DNA of 64,000 nucleotides from Candidatus Manganitrophus morganii (GTDB lineage Bacteria; Nitrospirota; Nitrospiria; SBBL01; Manganitrophaceae): NCBI GenBank assembly GCA_021651055.1, contig JAJHOH010000001.1, positions 3,972,001 to 4,036,000 of the forward strand, read 5' to 3'. Shown piece by piece: positions 19,811 to 27,808 of this stretch (position 1 is its first letter; each line of letters starts with the position of its first letter). The notes under the pieces were generated by a model. It saw only the letters and a program-made list of their open reading frames with translations, ran no database searches and was not told where the DNA came from. The position numbers and the translations under genes were made by a program.

Positions 19811-21502
19811 ATGACCGAATGGTTTGTTTCAGCGTTGCGCGGAAATCCGGAGATCGCGCTGTTTCTTGCGATCGGCCTGGGATTCTGGATCGGATCGTGG
19901 AAGTTCGGCAATTTCAGTCTGGGAGGGGTCACCGGGTCGCTGATTGCGGCGCTGCTGATCGGCCAGGTGCATGTCGAGGTGCCGGGTCTGGTCAAGACGG
20001 TCCTCTTCATGCTCTTCCTGTTCGGCACCGGCTATTCCGTCGGTCCGCAGTTTTTCCGTTCCTTGAAAGGGGACGGCCTCCGTTCGCTCGCCTTCACGGT
20101 TGTGCATTGCGGCGTCGGGCTTGCCGTCGCCTATACGATGGCGCGACTGCTTCAACTCGATCTCGGCATGTCGGCCGGCCTCCTTTCGGGGGGGCTGACC
20201 CAATCGGCCGCGATGGGGACCGCGAGTGATGCGATCATGGCATTACCGCTGCCGGAGGCCGAGCGGCAGCGGCTCGTCAACCATATCGCCGTCGCCGATG
20301 CGATGACCTATCTCTTCGGCGTGATCGCTCCGATCGTCTTCCTCACGACCATTGCGCCGCGCCTGATGGGGATCGATCTCAAGGCCGAGGCGGCGGCGCT
20401 CGAATCGAAACTCGGGATCAAACGGGCCGCCCCCAACATCACCTCGGCCTATCAGCGGTTCGCCTTCCGCGCCCACCGCGTCGAAAACGCCGAATTCATC
20501 GGGAAACACATCGACGAGGTGGAGGTGATCCAGCCGGGCGGAAGAATGTTCGTCGAGCGGCTGCGCCGCGGCGACCGGATCCTTCCGGTCGATTCGAACA
20601 CGCGGATCGAGCGGGGCGATATCCTGGTCCTCTATGGACGCCGGGAGCTCGTCCTCGACTTCGGGCCCCGCCTCGGTCCCGAAGTCGACGACCCGGAGCT
20701 GCTCGATTTTCCGATCCAGGTCGCCCGGGTCGTCATTACCAACCGGGAGATCACGGGACGGAGCTTCGGCGAGCTGGCGAGCTGGCCGGCGGGCCGCGGG
20801 GTCGGCGTGCGCGTCGTTCTACGCGGAGGTCAGGAGATCCCGATCTCCCCGGCAACCGTCCTCGATCGCGGGGATGTGGTTGAACTCATCGGACCCCAGC
20901 CGACGGTGGAGCGTGTCGCGCGCGAGATGGGCCAGATCGAAATCCACACGGCGAGCACTAACCTGATGCTGGTGGCGACCGCCATCGTCCTCGGGGCTTT
21001 CATCGGCCTTCCTTACCTGATGCTGGGAACGTTGAAACTGTCGCTGACGACCAGCGTCGGCGTTCTGGTGGCCGGTCTGGTCTTCGGCTGGTTGCACGCG
21101 GTGAGGCCTGCGATGGGAAAGATCCCCGACGCCTCGGTCAACCTGATGACGCAGCTTGGCCTGGCCGGATTCGTCGCGGTGGTCGGTCTGCACGCCGGGC
21201 CGATCTTCATCGACGCGATACAGGCGGCCGGTCCGCAACTGCTGATCGGCGGGGCGGCGGTGACGCTGATCCCCCTGTTCGTCGCCTTCTGGTTCGGTCG
21301 ATACGTGTTGCGGATGCACCCCGTGCTTCTGATCGGCGCCATCGCCGGCACCCAGACCGTGGCGCCGGCGCTGATCGCGGTGCAGGAGAGGGCCGACAGT
21401 CAAACGCCGGTCCTCGGTTACACCGTCCCGTATGCGCTGGCCAACATCCTGCTCACCATGTGGGGCACGTTCATCGTATTGTTGCGTTCGCAGTTTGGAT
21501 AA
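19811..21502 (+). CDS. AspT-family amino-acid exchanger (second copy)
   Basis: A 563-residue paralogue of the exchanger at 14309, with the same two membrane halves around two TrkA-C-like domains (about 195-375). Motifs differ in the substrate-region repeats: LLSGGLTQSAAMG here against LLSGSQTISAVLG, and GAIAGTQTVAPAL against GAAAGARTTTAAL. That suggests a different substrate pair or kinetics. It lies between the secreted asparaginase and the secreted glutaminase, so uptake of Asp or Glu made outside is a reasonable guess. The start is the ATG at 19811. Confidence 0.88.
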   Translation: MTEWFVSALRGNPEIALFLAIGLGFWIGSWKFGNFSLGGVTGSLIAALLIGQVHVEVPGLVKTVLFMLFLFGTGYSVGPQFFRSLKGDGLRSLAFTVVHCGVGLAVAYTMARLLQLDLGMSAGLLSGGLTQSAAMGTASDAIMALPLPEAERQRLVNHIAVADAMTYLFGVIAPIVFLTTIAPRLMGIDLKAEAAALESKLGIKRAAPNITSAYQRFAFRAHRVENAEFIGKHIDEVEVIQPGGRMFVERLRRGDRILPVDSNTRIERGDILVLYGRRELVLDFGPRLGPEVDDPELLDFPIQVARVVITNREITGRSFGELASWPAGRGVGVRVVLRGGQEIPISPATVLDRGDVVELIGPQPTVERVAREMGQIEIHTASTNLMLVATAIVLGAFIGLPYLMLGTLKLSLTTSVGVLVAGLVFGWLHAVRPAMGKIPDASVNLMTQLGLAGFVAVVGLHAGPIFIDAIQAAGPQLLIGGAAVTLIPLFVAFWFGRYVLRMHPVLLIGAIAGTQTVAPALIAVQERADSQTPVLGYTVPYALANILLTMWGTFIVLLRSQFG

Positions 21503-21520
21503 AAATGAAAGGAGCTATCC

Positions 21521-22552
21521 ATGAAAAGCCAAAGATCGTTACGACGCACCGTTGTACTCATGATCTTCATGGTCGCGGTGTTGCCGATGTCACCGTTCCA
21601 GGCGATGGCCCGGGAGGTCTCCACCGATTCGGCCACCCTCAAACGCCTTGTGCAGGAGGCCTACGCCGAGTTCAAGGATGTGAAAGAAGGGAAGCCGGCC
21701 GACTATATCCCGGAGCTGGCCAAGGTGCCGCCCGATCTGTTCGGCGTCGTGATTGTGACGGCGGAAGGGGAAATCTATACCGCCGGCGACGTCGACCACC
21801 CCTTTACCATCCAATCGGTCTCCAAGCCGTTCACGGCGGCGCTCGTAATGCAGGAGCAGGGGGACGAGGCGATCGAGGAGAAGATCGGCGTCGAGCCGAC
21901 CGGCCAGAAGTTCAATTCCATCCTCGCGACACAGATCATGGAGGACATCTCGGCCAATCCGCTGGTCAATTCCGGCGCCATCGCTGCGGTCAGCATGGTT
22001 AGGGCGAAGTCGGCCGGGGAGCGCTTCAACAAGATCCTTCATTTTTACGATCATTTCTCCGGAACCAAGCTGAAGGTGATCGAGGAGGTCTACAAATCCG
22101 AGGCGGCCACCAACCAGCGCAACCGGGCGCACGCCTACATCCTCGAAGCGGAGGAACGCATCTATTCCGATCCGATCGAAGCGGTCGACGTCTACACACG
22201 GCAATGCTCGATCGGGGTGACCGCCAAACAGCTGGCGGTGATGGGGGCGACGCTGGCGAACAACGGCGTCAACCCGATCACTCAGGAAAAAGTCCTCGAC
22301 CCGAGTCATGTTCCGAAGGTACTCGCCCTGATGATGATGGCCGGTTTCTATGACGAATCGGGAGAATGGGCGTACACGGCGGGATTGCCGGCCAAGACCG
22401 GCGTCGGGGGGGGAATCGTCGCGGTGGTGCCCGGGAAAATGGCGATCGTCGGTTTCTCGCCGCGCGTGAACGACGCGGGCAACAGCGTCCGTTCCGCCAA
22501 GGCGATCGAGTACATCGCTCAGCGTCTCGGCGCGAATGTATTCGGCGGCTGA
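21521..22552 (+). CDS. glsA: Glutaminase with signal peptide
   Basis: This serine-type glutaminase (beta-lactamase-like fold) turns glutamine into glutamate and ammonia. The 343-residue protein carries the nucleophile motif QSVSK (Ser99, Lys102), NPLVNSGAIA and the GLPAKTGVGGGI segment. Unlike the usual cytosolic enzymes of about 310 residues, it has an N-terminal signal peptide (about 1-30: MKSQRSLRRTVVLMIFM..., ending QAMA), so it should act in the periplasm. It starts 18 bases after the second exchanger gene. In E. coli a glutaminase supplies ammonia for acid resistance inside the cell; here the export is unusual. Confidence 0.93.
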   Translation: MKSQRSLRRTVVLMIFMVAVLPMSPFQAMAREVSTDSATLKRLVQEAYAEFKDVKEGKPADYIPELAKVPPDLFGVVIVTAEGEIYTAGDVDHPFTIQSVSKPFTAALVMQEQGDEAIEEKIGVEPTGQKFNSILATQIMEDISANPLVNSGAIAAVSMVRAKSAGERFNKILHFYDHFSGTKLKVIEEVYKSEAATNQRNRAHAYILEAEERIYSDPIEAVDVYTRQCSIGVTAKQLAVMGATLANNGVNPITQEKVLDPSHVPKVLALMMMAGFYDESGEWAYTAGLPAKTGVGGGIVAVVPGKMAIVGFSPRVNDAGNSVRSAKAIEYIAQRLGANVFGG

Positions 22553-22605
22553 TCATCACCCCGGTCGTGATCAATGACGGAACAATTCGATTAAGGAGCC
22601 AGGCC

Positions 22606-23787
22606 ATGACAAAAAAAATCGCAATGATGATCGCATTGGCGGTCGGCCTCTTCGCCGCAGGCCTCCCTTTCTCCGCCGCGGAAGCGGCCGAAGGGCCGCC
22701 GGTAGATATTTATGGCTTTGTTCAGATGGATGCCATTTATGACTTCAACAGCGTCGATCCCAATTGGGAGGCGACCCTACGTCCCTCCAGGATCCCGGTG
22801 AATTGCTCGGGTCTCACCCCCGACGCCGGATGCGGGGAGGACGGGAATACCCTCTTCAGCGTTCGGCAGTCCCGCTTCGGCGCCATGGCCGATTTTCCGA
22901 CCGACATCGGCCAGCTGCAGACAAAATTCGAATTCGACCTCTTCGGCGTCGGCGCGGATGAAGGTCAAACCACGATCCGCCTGCGCCACGCGTACGGAGA
23001 ACTTGGGTCCTTCCTGGCCGGCCAGACGAACAGCCTCTTCATGGACGGGGATGTCTTTCCCAACACCATCGATTACTGGGGGCCGGGCGGCATGGTCTTC
23101 TTCCGGAACATCCAGTTCCGATGGACGCCGCTGAAAACCGATCATCAGAAATTCGCGGTGGCCCTGGAGAACCCCGGCTCCGCGCTCGATGTGGGGAACG
23201 CGGCCACGCCGGAAGGATGGGAGTCATGGAGTCGCGCTCCGGATATCACCGCGCAGTACCGCGTCGACCAGACCTGGGGGCATGCCCAGGTGGCCGGCAT
23301 CGGCCGCTGGCTCGGGTATCAGAATCCGACCATCCCGACCGGAAGGAATTCCGGACATGAGCTCGGCGGCGGGGTCAATCTGAGCGGAAGCCTCAAGACC
23401 TTCGGCAAGAACAAGTTGATGGCCCAGGTCGCCTACGGCAGAGGCATCGCCGCCTACTTTAATGACTGCTGCACCGATCTTGCCCCCAACGGGGCTCTGA
23501 CGGAAGGCGAGGCGGTGCCGCTGCTGGGGTGGCTTGTTTATTACGATCATTACTGGAGCGAACAGTGGAGCAGCTCTATCGGCTACAGCGCACAGAATCA
23601 AGACAATACGGATGGGCAGGCAGACGACGCCTTCAACAACGGGGCCTACGCCTCGGGAAACCTCCTCTGGTCCCCGACCAAGGAGGTCTTGATGGGGACC
23701 GAAGTGCTTTGGGGCCAACGCGAAAACAAGAATGGGGAGAAGGGAGACGACACGCGCGTCCAGTTCTCGGCGAAGTACAACTTCTAA
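22606..23787 (+). CDS. DcaP-like outer-membrane porin
   Basis: The 393-residue protein has a signal peptide (1-28, ending AAEAAEG) and begins its barrel with VDIYGFVQMDAIYDFNS, followed by SRFGAMADFPTDIGQLQTKFEFD, YGELGSFLAGQTNSLF and FFRNIQFRWTP. This resembles the trimeric DcaP family, which admits small negatively charged molecules. The C-terminus VQFSAKYNF ends in Phe as barrels do. The ATG at 22606 has AAGGAG eight bases upstream; the longer open frame upstream overlaps glutaminase and is not used. It may be the entry route for amino acids. Confidence 0.85.
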   Translation: MTKKIAMMIALAVGLFAAGLPFSAAEAAEGPPVDIYGFVQMDAIYDFNSVDPNWEATLRPSRIPVNCSGLTPDAGCGEDGNTLFSVRQSRFGAMADFPTDIGQLQTKFEFDLFGVGADEGQTTIRLRHAYGELGSFLAGQTNSLFMDGDVFPNTIDYWGPGGMVFFRNIQFRWTPLKTDHQKFAVALENPGSALDVGNAATPEGWESWSRAPDITAQYRVDQTWGHAQVAGIGRWLGYQNPTIPTGRNSGHELGGGVNLSGSLKTFGKNKLMAQVAYGRGIAAYFNDCCTDLAPNGALTEGEAVPLLGWLVYYDHYWSEQWSSSIGYSAQNQDNTDGQADDAFNNGAYASGNLLWSPTKEVLMGTEVLWGQRENKNGEKGDDTRVQFSAKYNF

Positions 23788-23865
23788 CGCAGGCGCAAGG
23801 AGCCTGGTGCCAGACGTGGGATGGGAGGCGGTGGTCCGGCCGTGGCGGATGGCGTTTGTAACGGC

Positions 23866-24519
23866 ATGGAGGGGCGGGTGGCGGTTTTTCTAGAGAGCTT
23901 CGGCCGTGTGTTCGCAGCACTTTTCCCTGTGATCAATCCGCCGGGCATGGCGTTGCTTTTTCTTGCAATGACCCGGCGGGCGAGTCGAGCCGAGCGGACC
24001 TTCCTTGCCGGACGGGTTGCATTTTACGCATTCCTGGTCGTGAACACCGCCTACTATGTCGGAACGGTGATTCTCCGGTTTTTTGATATCTCGTTGCCGG
24101 TGCTCCGGGTGGCGGGGGGTATTGTGCTCGCCTCCTCCGGCTGGCGTCTTCTGAATGAGAGCCGGTCGGGGAGCGACGCCGGCCTGAGGGTCGGGGGGGC
24201 GGGCGATTGGGTCCGCGTGGCGTTTTATCCGCTGACGATGCCGGTGACCACCGGACCCGGGACGATTTCCGTGTCGATTGCGTTGGGCGCCATCCTGCCG
24301 AGGAACATGCCGGTCATGCTGGGAGCCCTGGCGGCGAGCGTTCTCATCTCAGGCGCCATCTATCTCTGCTACCGATATGCGGACCGGATCGAAAGCCGGT
24401 TGGGGCGGGCAGGCTCCGAGGCGTTGTCGAGTCTCTTTGCCTTCATCCTCATCTGCATCGGCGTGCAGATCTTGTGGAACGGGTTCTCGGAGCTGTGGGG
24501 ATCGTTGCCCGCGAAATAA
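23866..24519 (+). CDS. MarC-family membrane protein
   Basis: The 217-residue protein has six predicted helices in the MarC/UPF0056 pattern: VFAALFPVINPPGMALLFL at the N-terminus, VLRVAGGIVLASSGWRLL, and FYPLTMPVTTGPGTISVSI with the conserved PxTxGPG. Members were once called multiple-antibiotic-resistance proteins and some are proposed amino-acid transporters; the function is unresolved. The start is uncertain: ATG 23866, GTG 23842 or ATG 23821 are possible and none has a clear ribosome-binding site. Position behind the porin hints at export or leakage control of amino acids. Confidence 0.82.
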   Translation: MEGRVAVFLESFGRVFAALFPVINPPGMALLFLAMTRRASRAERTFLAGRVAFYAFLVVNTAYYVGTVILRFFDISLPVLRVAGGIVLASSGWRLLNESRSGSDAGLRVGGAGDWVRVAFYPLTMPVTTGPGTISVSIALGAILPRNMPVMLGALAASVLISGAIYLCYRYADRIESRLGRAGSEALSSLFAFILICIGVQILWNGFSELWGSLPAK

Positions 24520-24607
24520 GAAATGTTCAACGACAGATCTTTAGATAGCCAAAGGAGCATCAGAATCCGGATGCGATCGCGCTTAACATTCAGACAAAAG
24601 GTGAAAG

Positions 24608-25312
24608 ATGAAGAGAGCGGATGTTGTCAGTTTCATTCTGGCGTTTTCTATGAGCGCGGGGATCGCGGTGTCTGTCTTCCCGGCCGAGGCGCAGGAGAAC
24701 GCGTTCATGACGAACCGGTCGGACGGCCGGGGCAAGTCCTGGGAAATCTTCCTCCCGCTCAACTATACGCAGTCGGAAACGATCAAAGGACGGGGTGACT
24801 CAAGCGTGGAGATAAACGACGACTATGGTTTTGGTTTCGGCCTCGGCTACAACTTCAACGATCATTTCCAATTGAACGGCTCCATTAGCTGGAGCTCACG
24901 GGGCTACGATGCGACCATTGTACAGACCGACGGATCGACCAGAAGATACAACAACATCCTGGACACGTCTACCATCTCGCTAAACGGGATTTATCATCTC
25001 TTGAACAAGAACATTACTCCTTTTGTGTCGGGAGGAATCGGCAATACACATCTCGACACCAACATCCCGAGCGGTCTCTCTTCCACCGCGTGTTGGTATG
25101 ATCCGTGGTATGGGTACATATGCGACAGCTATGTTCCGACTAAGACGGAAAACGCACTGAGCTACAATGCCGCCGTCGGTATTCTGTTCGATATCAACCG
25201 CCAGTTCGGATTACGAGCCAGTTACAGTAGGCTGTGGCTCGACCTTGACGAGACGTCGTATACCGCGGATTTCAGCACCTGGAAGTTAGACGCGGTCTTT
25301 CGGATGTTTTAA
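24608..25312 (+). CDS. Outer-membrane beta-barrel protein
   Basis: The 234-residue protein has a signal peptide (1-29, ending FPAEAQE) and an eight-strand-like barrel: SWEIFLPLNYTQSETI, YGFGFGLGYNFNDHFQLNGSISW, TISLNGIYHLLNKNITPFVSGG, NAAVGILFDINRQFGLRASYSRLWLD, ending in Phe (AVFRMF). This fits OmpA-like membrane domains or the porin-family group. An unusual loop (about 155-177) holds two Cys and several Tyr/Trp. A ribosome-binding AAAGGTGA precedes the start. Confidence 0.78.
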   Translation: MKRADVVSFILAFSMSAGIAVSVFPAEAQENAFMTNRSDGRGKSWEIFLPLNYTQSETIKGRGDSSVEINDDYGFGFGLGYNFNDHFQLNGSISWSSRGYDATIVQTDGSTRRYNNILDTSTISLNGIYHLLNKNITPFVSGGIGNTHLDTNIPSGLSSTACWYDPWYGYICDSYVPTKTENALSYNAAVGILFDINRQFGLRASYSRLWLDLDETSYTADFSTWKLDAVFRMF

Positions 25313-25367
25313 GAGGATCTCTTTAGATCAGTCTAAGTGATAGACAAAGATGATTGGAGGAGAAATC

Positions 25368-27146
25368 ATGCCGTCACGGATTGAAAACTATGGTTTCATC
25401 GGAGACATGTACGGCGCGGCGCTGGTGTCGCGCGACGGGTCGATCGATTGGCTCTGCGTGCCGCGCTTCGATTCGGACGCCTGCATGGCGGCGCTCCTCG
25501 GCCGCGACGAGCACGGCTGCTGGATCATTCATCCGGGAGTGGAGGTCCGCCGCAACAGCCGCCGCTACCGGCCGGGGACAATGATCTTGGAGACCGACTT
25601 CGAGTGCGACGGCGGGGCGGTTCGCATCACCGACTTCATGCCGATCGGGCTTTATGCCCAATCGGTGATCCGGATCGTCGAAGGGCTTGAAGGAACCGTC
25701 CCGGTCTATTTCTGGCTGGCCGCCCGTTTCGGCTACGGCCGGAGCAAGCCTTGGATTGAAAAAACGGACGGCGGGATTCGGCTGACGGTCGCTCCCGAGT
25801 CGCTGATTCTTCGCACGCCGGCCGCCGTCGAATGCACCGAGCACAACGTGCGCGGCCAGTTCACGGTGAAAAAGGGAGAGCGTGTTCCGTTCGTCCTGTC
25901 GTGGCAGGCGGCGCATCTCCCTCCCGCCGACCCGCTCGAGCCCGCCTCGGCGCTCGCCGAAACCGAACGATGGTGGAAGGAGTGGTCGGGGCGATCCCGC
26001 TATCGCGGTGCGTACAAAGAGGTCGTCGACCGCTCGCTCATCGTTCTCAAGGCGATGTCATACTCCCCGACCGGGGGGATCATCGCCGCGCCGACCACCA
26101 GTCTTCCCGAGGAGGTCGGCGGGGTCCGAAACTGGGATTATCGTTTCTGCTGGTTGCGCGACGCCACCCTCACCCTCCGGGCGCTGATGGCCGGCGGCTA
26201 TGTCGATGAAGCGATGGCCTGGCGCGTCTGGCTTCTGCGCGCGGTCGCCGGAGCGCCGGATGAAACGCAGATCATGTACGGGGTCGCCGGGGAGCGCCGG
26301 TTGACGGAGTTCGAGGCAACCTGGCTTCCCGGCTATGAAGCGTCGCGTCCGGTCCGAATCGGCAACGCCGCCAGCGATCAGTTCCAGCTCGACGTTTACG
26401 GCGAGGTCGTCCAAGCGATGTATGAGGCGCGCCGCATGGGGATGCCGGAGGGTCCGGCGCGCGCGCAGCTGCGCGAACTGATGGCGTTCGTCTCCACCGC
26501 CTGGCAGCGGCCCGACGACGGCATCTGGGAAGTTCGCGGCGGCCGACAACACTTTGTCTATTCCAAGTTGATGGCATGGGTGGCGGTCGATCGCTACGCG
26601 CGTTACATCGAAGAGTTCCTCAAACCGGAGGACGAGCTTCACGCGATGCTGCCGACGATCCGCGCCCTTCGGGACCGCATTCGCCGGGACATCCTCGAAC
26701 ATGGGTTCAATCCGCGGCTCAACGCGTTTACGCAAGCCTACAACAGCGACGCGCTCGATGCGACCGCGCTGCTGATTCCGGAGATCGGGTTTTTGCCGGC
26801 GAGCGATCCGCGCGTCCAGGGAACCATTCAAGCGGTGGAGCGGAATCTCTTGCGCGACGGTTTCGTCCTCCGCTACCAGACCGATCAGACGCAAGACGGC
26901 CTCCCCGGAAGTGAAGGAGCGTTCCTGGCGTGCAGCTTCTGGCTGGTCGATGCCTACGTCTATTCCGGCCGGCGGAAAGAGGCCGAGGCGCTCTTCGATC
27001 GGCTGCTGTCGCTGCGCAACGACCTCGGCCTTCTCTCCGAAGAGTACGAGCCGAGGTCGGGGCGTCTGATCGGAAACTTCCCGCAAGCGTTCTCGCACCT
27101 GACGCTCATCCAATCGGCGCGCCTGCTCGGCGAATGGGGAGGATAA
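25368..27146 (+). CDS. Glycoside hydrolase family 15 (glucoamylase/trehalase type)
   Basis: The 592-residue cytosolic enzyme releases glucose from alpha-glucosides. The N-terminal beta-sandwich starts IENYGFIGDMYGAALVSRDG; the (alpha/alpha)6 barrel carries WDYRFCWLRDATLTLRAL, DFMPIG upstream, and the closing SEEYEPRSGRLIGNFPQAFS, where a catalytic Glu of the family lies. Length and the N-terminus match bacterial GH15 enzymes and the related trehalases; the two cannot be separated by eye. The ATG at 25368 has GGAGGAG upstream. It opens the carbohydrate block. Confidence 0.9.
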   Translation: MPSRIENYGFIGDMYGAALVSRDGSIDWLCVPRFDSDACMAALLGRDEHGCWIIHPGVEVRRNSRRYRPGTMILETDFECDGGAVRITDFMPIGLYAQSVIRIVEGLEGTVPVYFWLAARFGYGRSKPWIEKTDGGIRLTVAPESLILRTPAAVECTEHNVRGQFTVKKGERVPFVLSWQAAHLPPADPLEPASALAETERWWKEWSGRSRYRGAYKEVVDRSLIVLKAMSYSPTGGIIAAPTTSLPEEVGGVRNWDYRFCWLRDATLTLRALMAGGYVDEAMAWRVWLLRAVAGAPDETQIMYGVAGERRLTEFEATWLPGYEASRPVRIGNAASDQFQLDVYGEVVQAMYEARRMGMPEGPARAQLRELMAFVSTAWQRPDDGIWEVRGGRQHFVYSKLMAWVAVDRYARYIEEFLKPEDELHAMLPTIRALRDRIRRDILEHGFNPRLNAFTQAYNSDALDATALLIPEIGFLPASDPRVQGTIQAVERNLLRDGFVLRYQTDQTQDGLPGSEGAFLACSFWLVDAYVYSGRRKEAEALFDRLLSLRNDLGLLSEEYEPRSGRLIGNFPQAFSHLTLIQSARLLGEWGG

Positions 27147-27430
27147 AAGAATTGCGGATCGGGGATTGTGGATTGCGGATGGTTTCGAGTTCAATCGTCT
27201 CCTTCCAAAGAGGTAGTGAGGGAGCCGACGTGGGGAAAATGACGGAAGCGGGAGAGACATACGTGGTACAAACAGAATGGATAAGGAGTGGAGTCCCGAC
27301 TCATCCTCCGCCCGATGGAATTGAACGAGGCGAAGGCATTCCCTAAGGCCGCCATGGCGCGGCAATAAGGTCCCAGGAGCGGATAGGATGAAACAGCTCA
27401 AAGCGCAAAACATCAGACGAGGAGAATGCC
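27147..27430. other. Gap with GGATTGCGGA words, no supported gene
   Basis: The 284-base gap begins with repeated words ATTGCGGATC, GGGATTGTGGATTGCGGATG (27151-27181), resembling one arm of the element near 4081. A 35-codon frame at 27239-27346 has no ribosome-binding site and is not called. I see no convincing promoter. Confidence 0.5.
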
Positions 27431-27808
27431 ATGAAGACTGAAGAGTTGGAGCGGTGGCTCGATCAGGCGCCGAAGGGAAAAAAGAAGATGCCGGCGCTGA
27501 AAGGGGTTCGGGGACGGGTCAAATTCGAGGTGGAGGGGGGAGGCGCGGCGTATCTTCTCCGAATCGAAGAGGGTGAAGTGGAGCTGACGCCCGGCGGAGA
27601 TCATGCGGAGGCGGTGGTGATCTGCGAATCCAAAGCGGAGATCGCGCGGATGCTACGCGGCGAGGTTCACCCCGTCGTGGAGACGCTGCAGGGCCGGGCC
27701 GCGGGCCAAGGAGACCGGGCGCTGGCGTTGAGGGTCGCGCTCGACCTGCGGGGGGGCTCTCCGTTTGCCGAACGAAAAGAGGGGCGAAAGAAGGAGGGAG
27801 CGAAATGA
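27431..27808 (+). CDS. SCP2-like sterol-carrier-fold protein
   Basis: The 125-residue protein has the pattern of a stand-alone SCP2 domain: GRVKFEVEGGGAAYLLRIEEGEVELTPG... with the following AEAVVICESKAEIARMLRGE segment, where SCP2 proteins bind hydrophobic ligands. The tail after residue 105 is basic and probably disordered (ERKEGRKKEGAK). The start is preceded by GAGGAG. Its stop overlaps the start of the debranching-enzyme gene (ATGA at 27805), so they are coupled; a role next to a glucan enzyme is not known. Confidence 0.7.
   Translation: MKTEELERWLDQAPKGKKKMPALKGVRGRVKFEVEGGGAAYLLRIEEGEVELTPGGDHAEAVVICESKAEIARMLRGEVHPVVETLQGRAAGQGDRALALRVALDLRGGSPFAERKEGRKKEGAK

Noticed and set aside
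22366-22605. N-terminal extension of the porin gene into the glutaminase gene
   Set aside because: The signal peptide starts at 22606 with a good ribosome-binding site; the extension is the shadow of glutaminase.
7257-24519. Genomic island acquired with a transposon or integrase
   Set aside because: No transposase, integrase or tRNA boundary was seen, and codon style is like the neighbours. Local duplication is visible but recent transfer is not shown.
27239-27346. 35-codon frame in the gap after the GH15 gene
   Set aside because: No ribosome-binding site, no hydrophobic or conserved pattern, and the gap contains repeat-like words.
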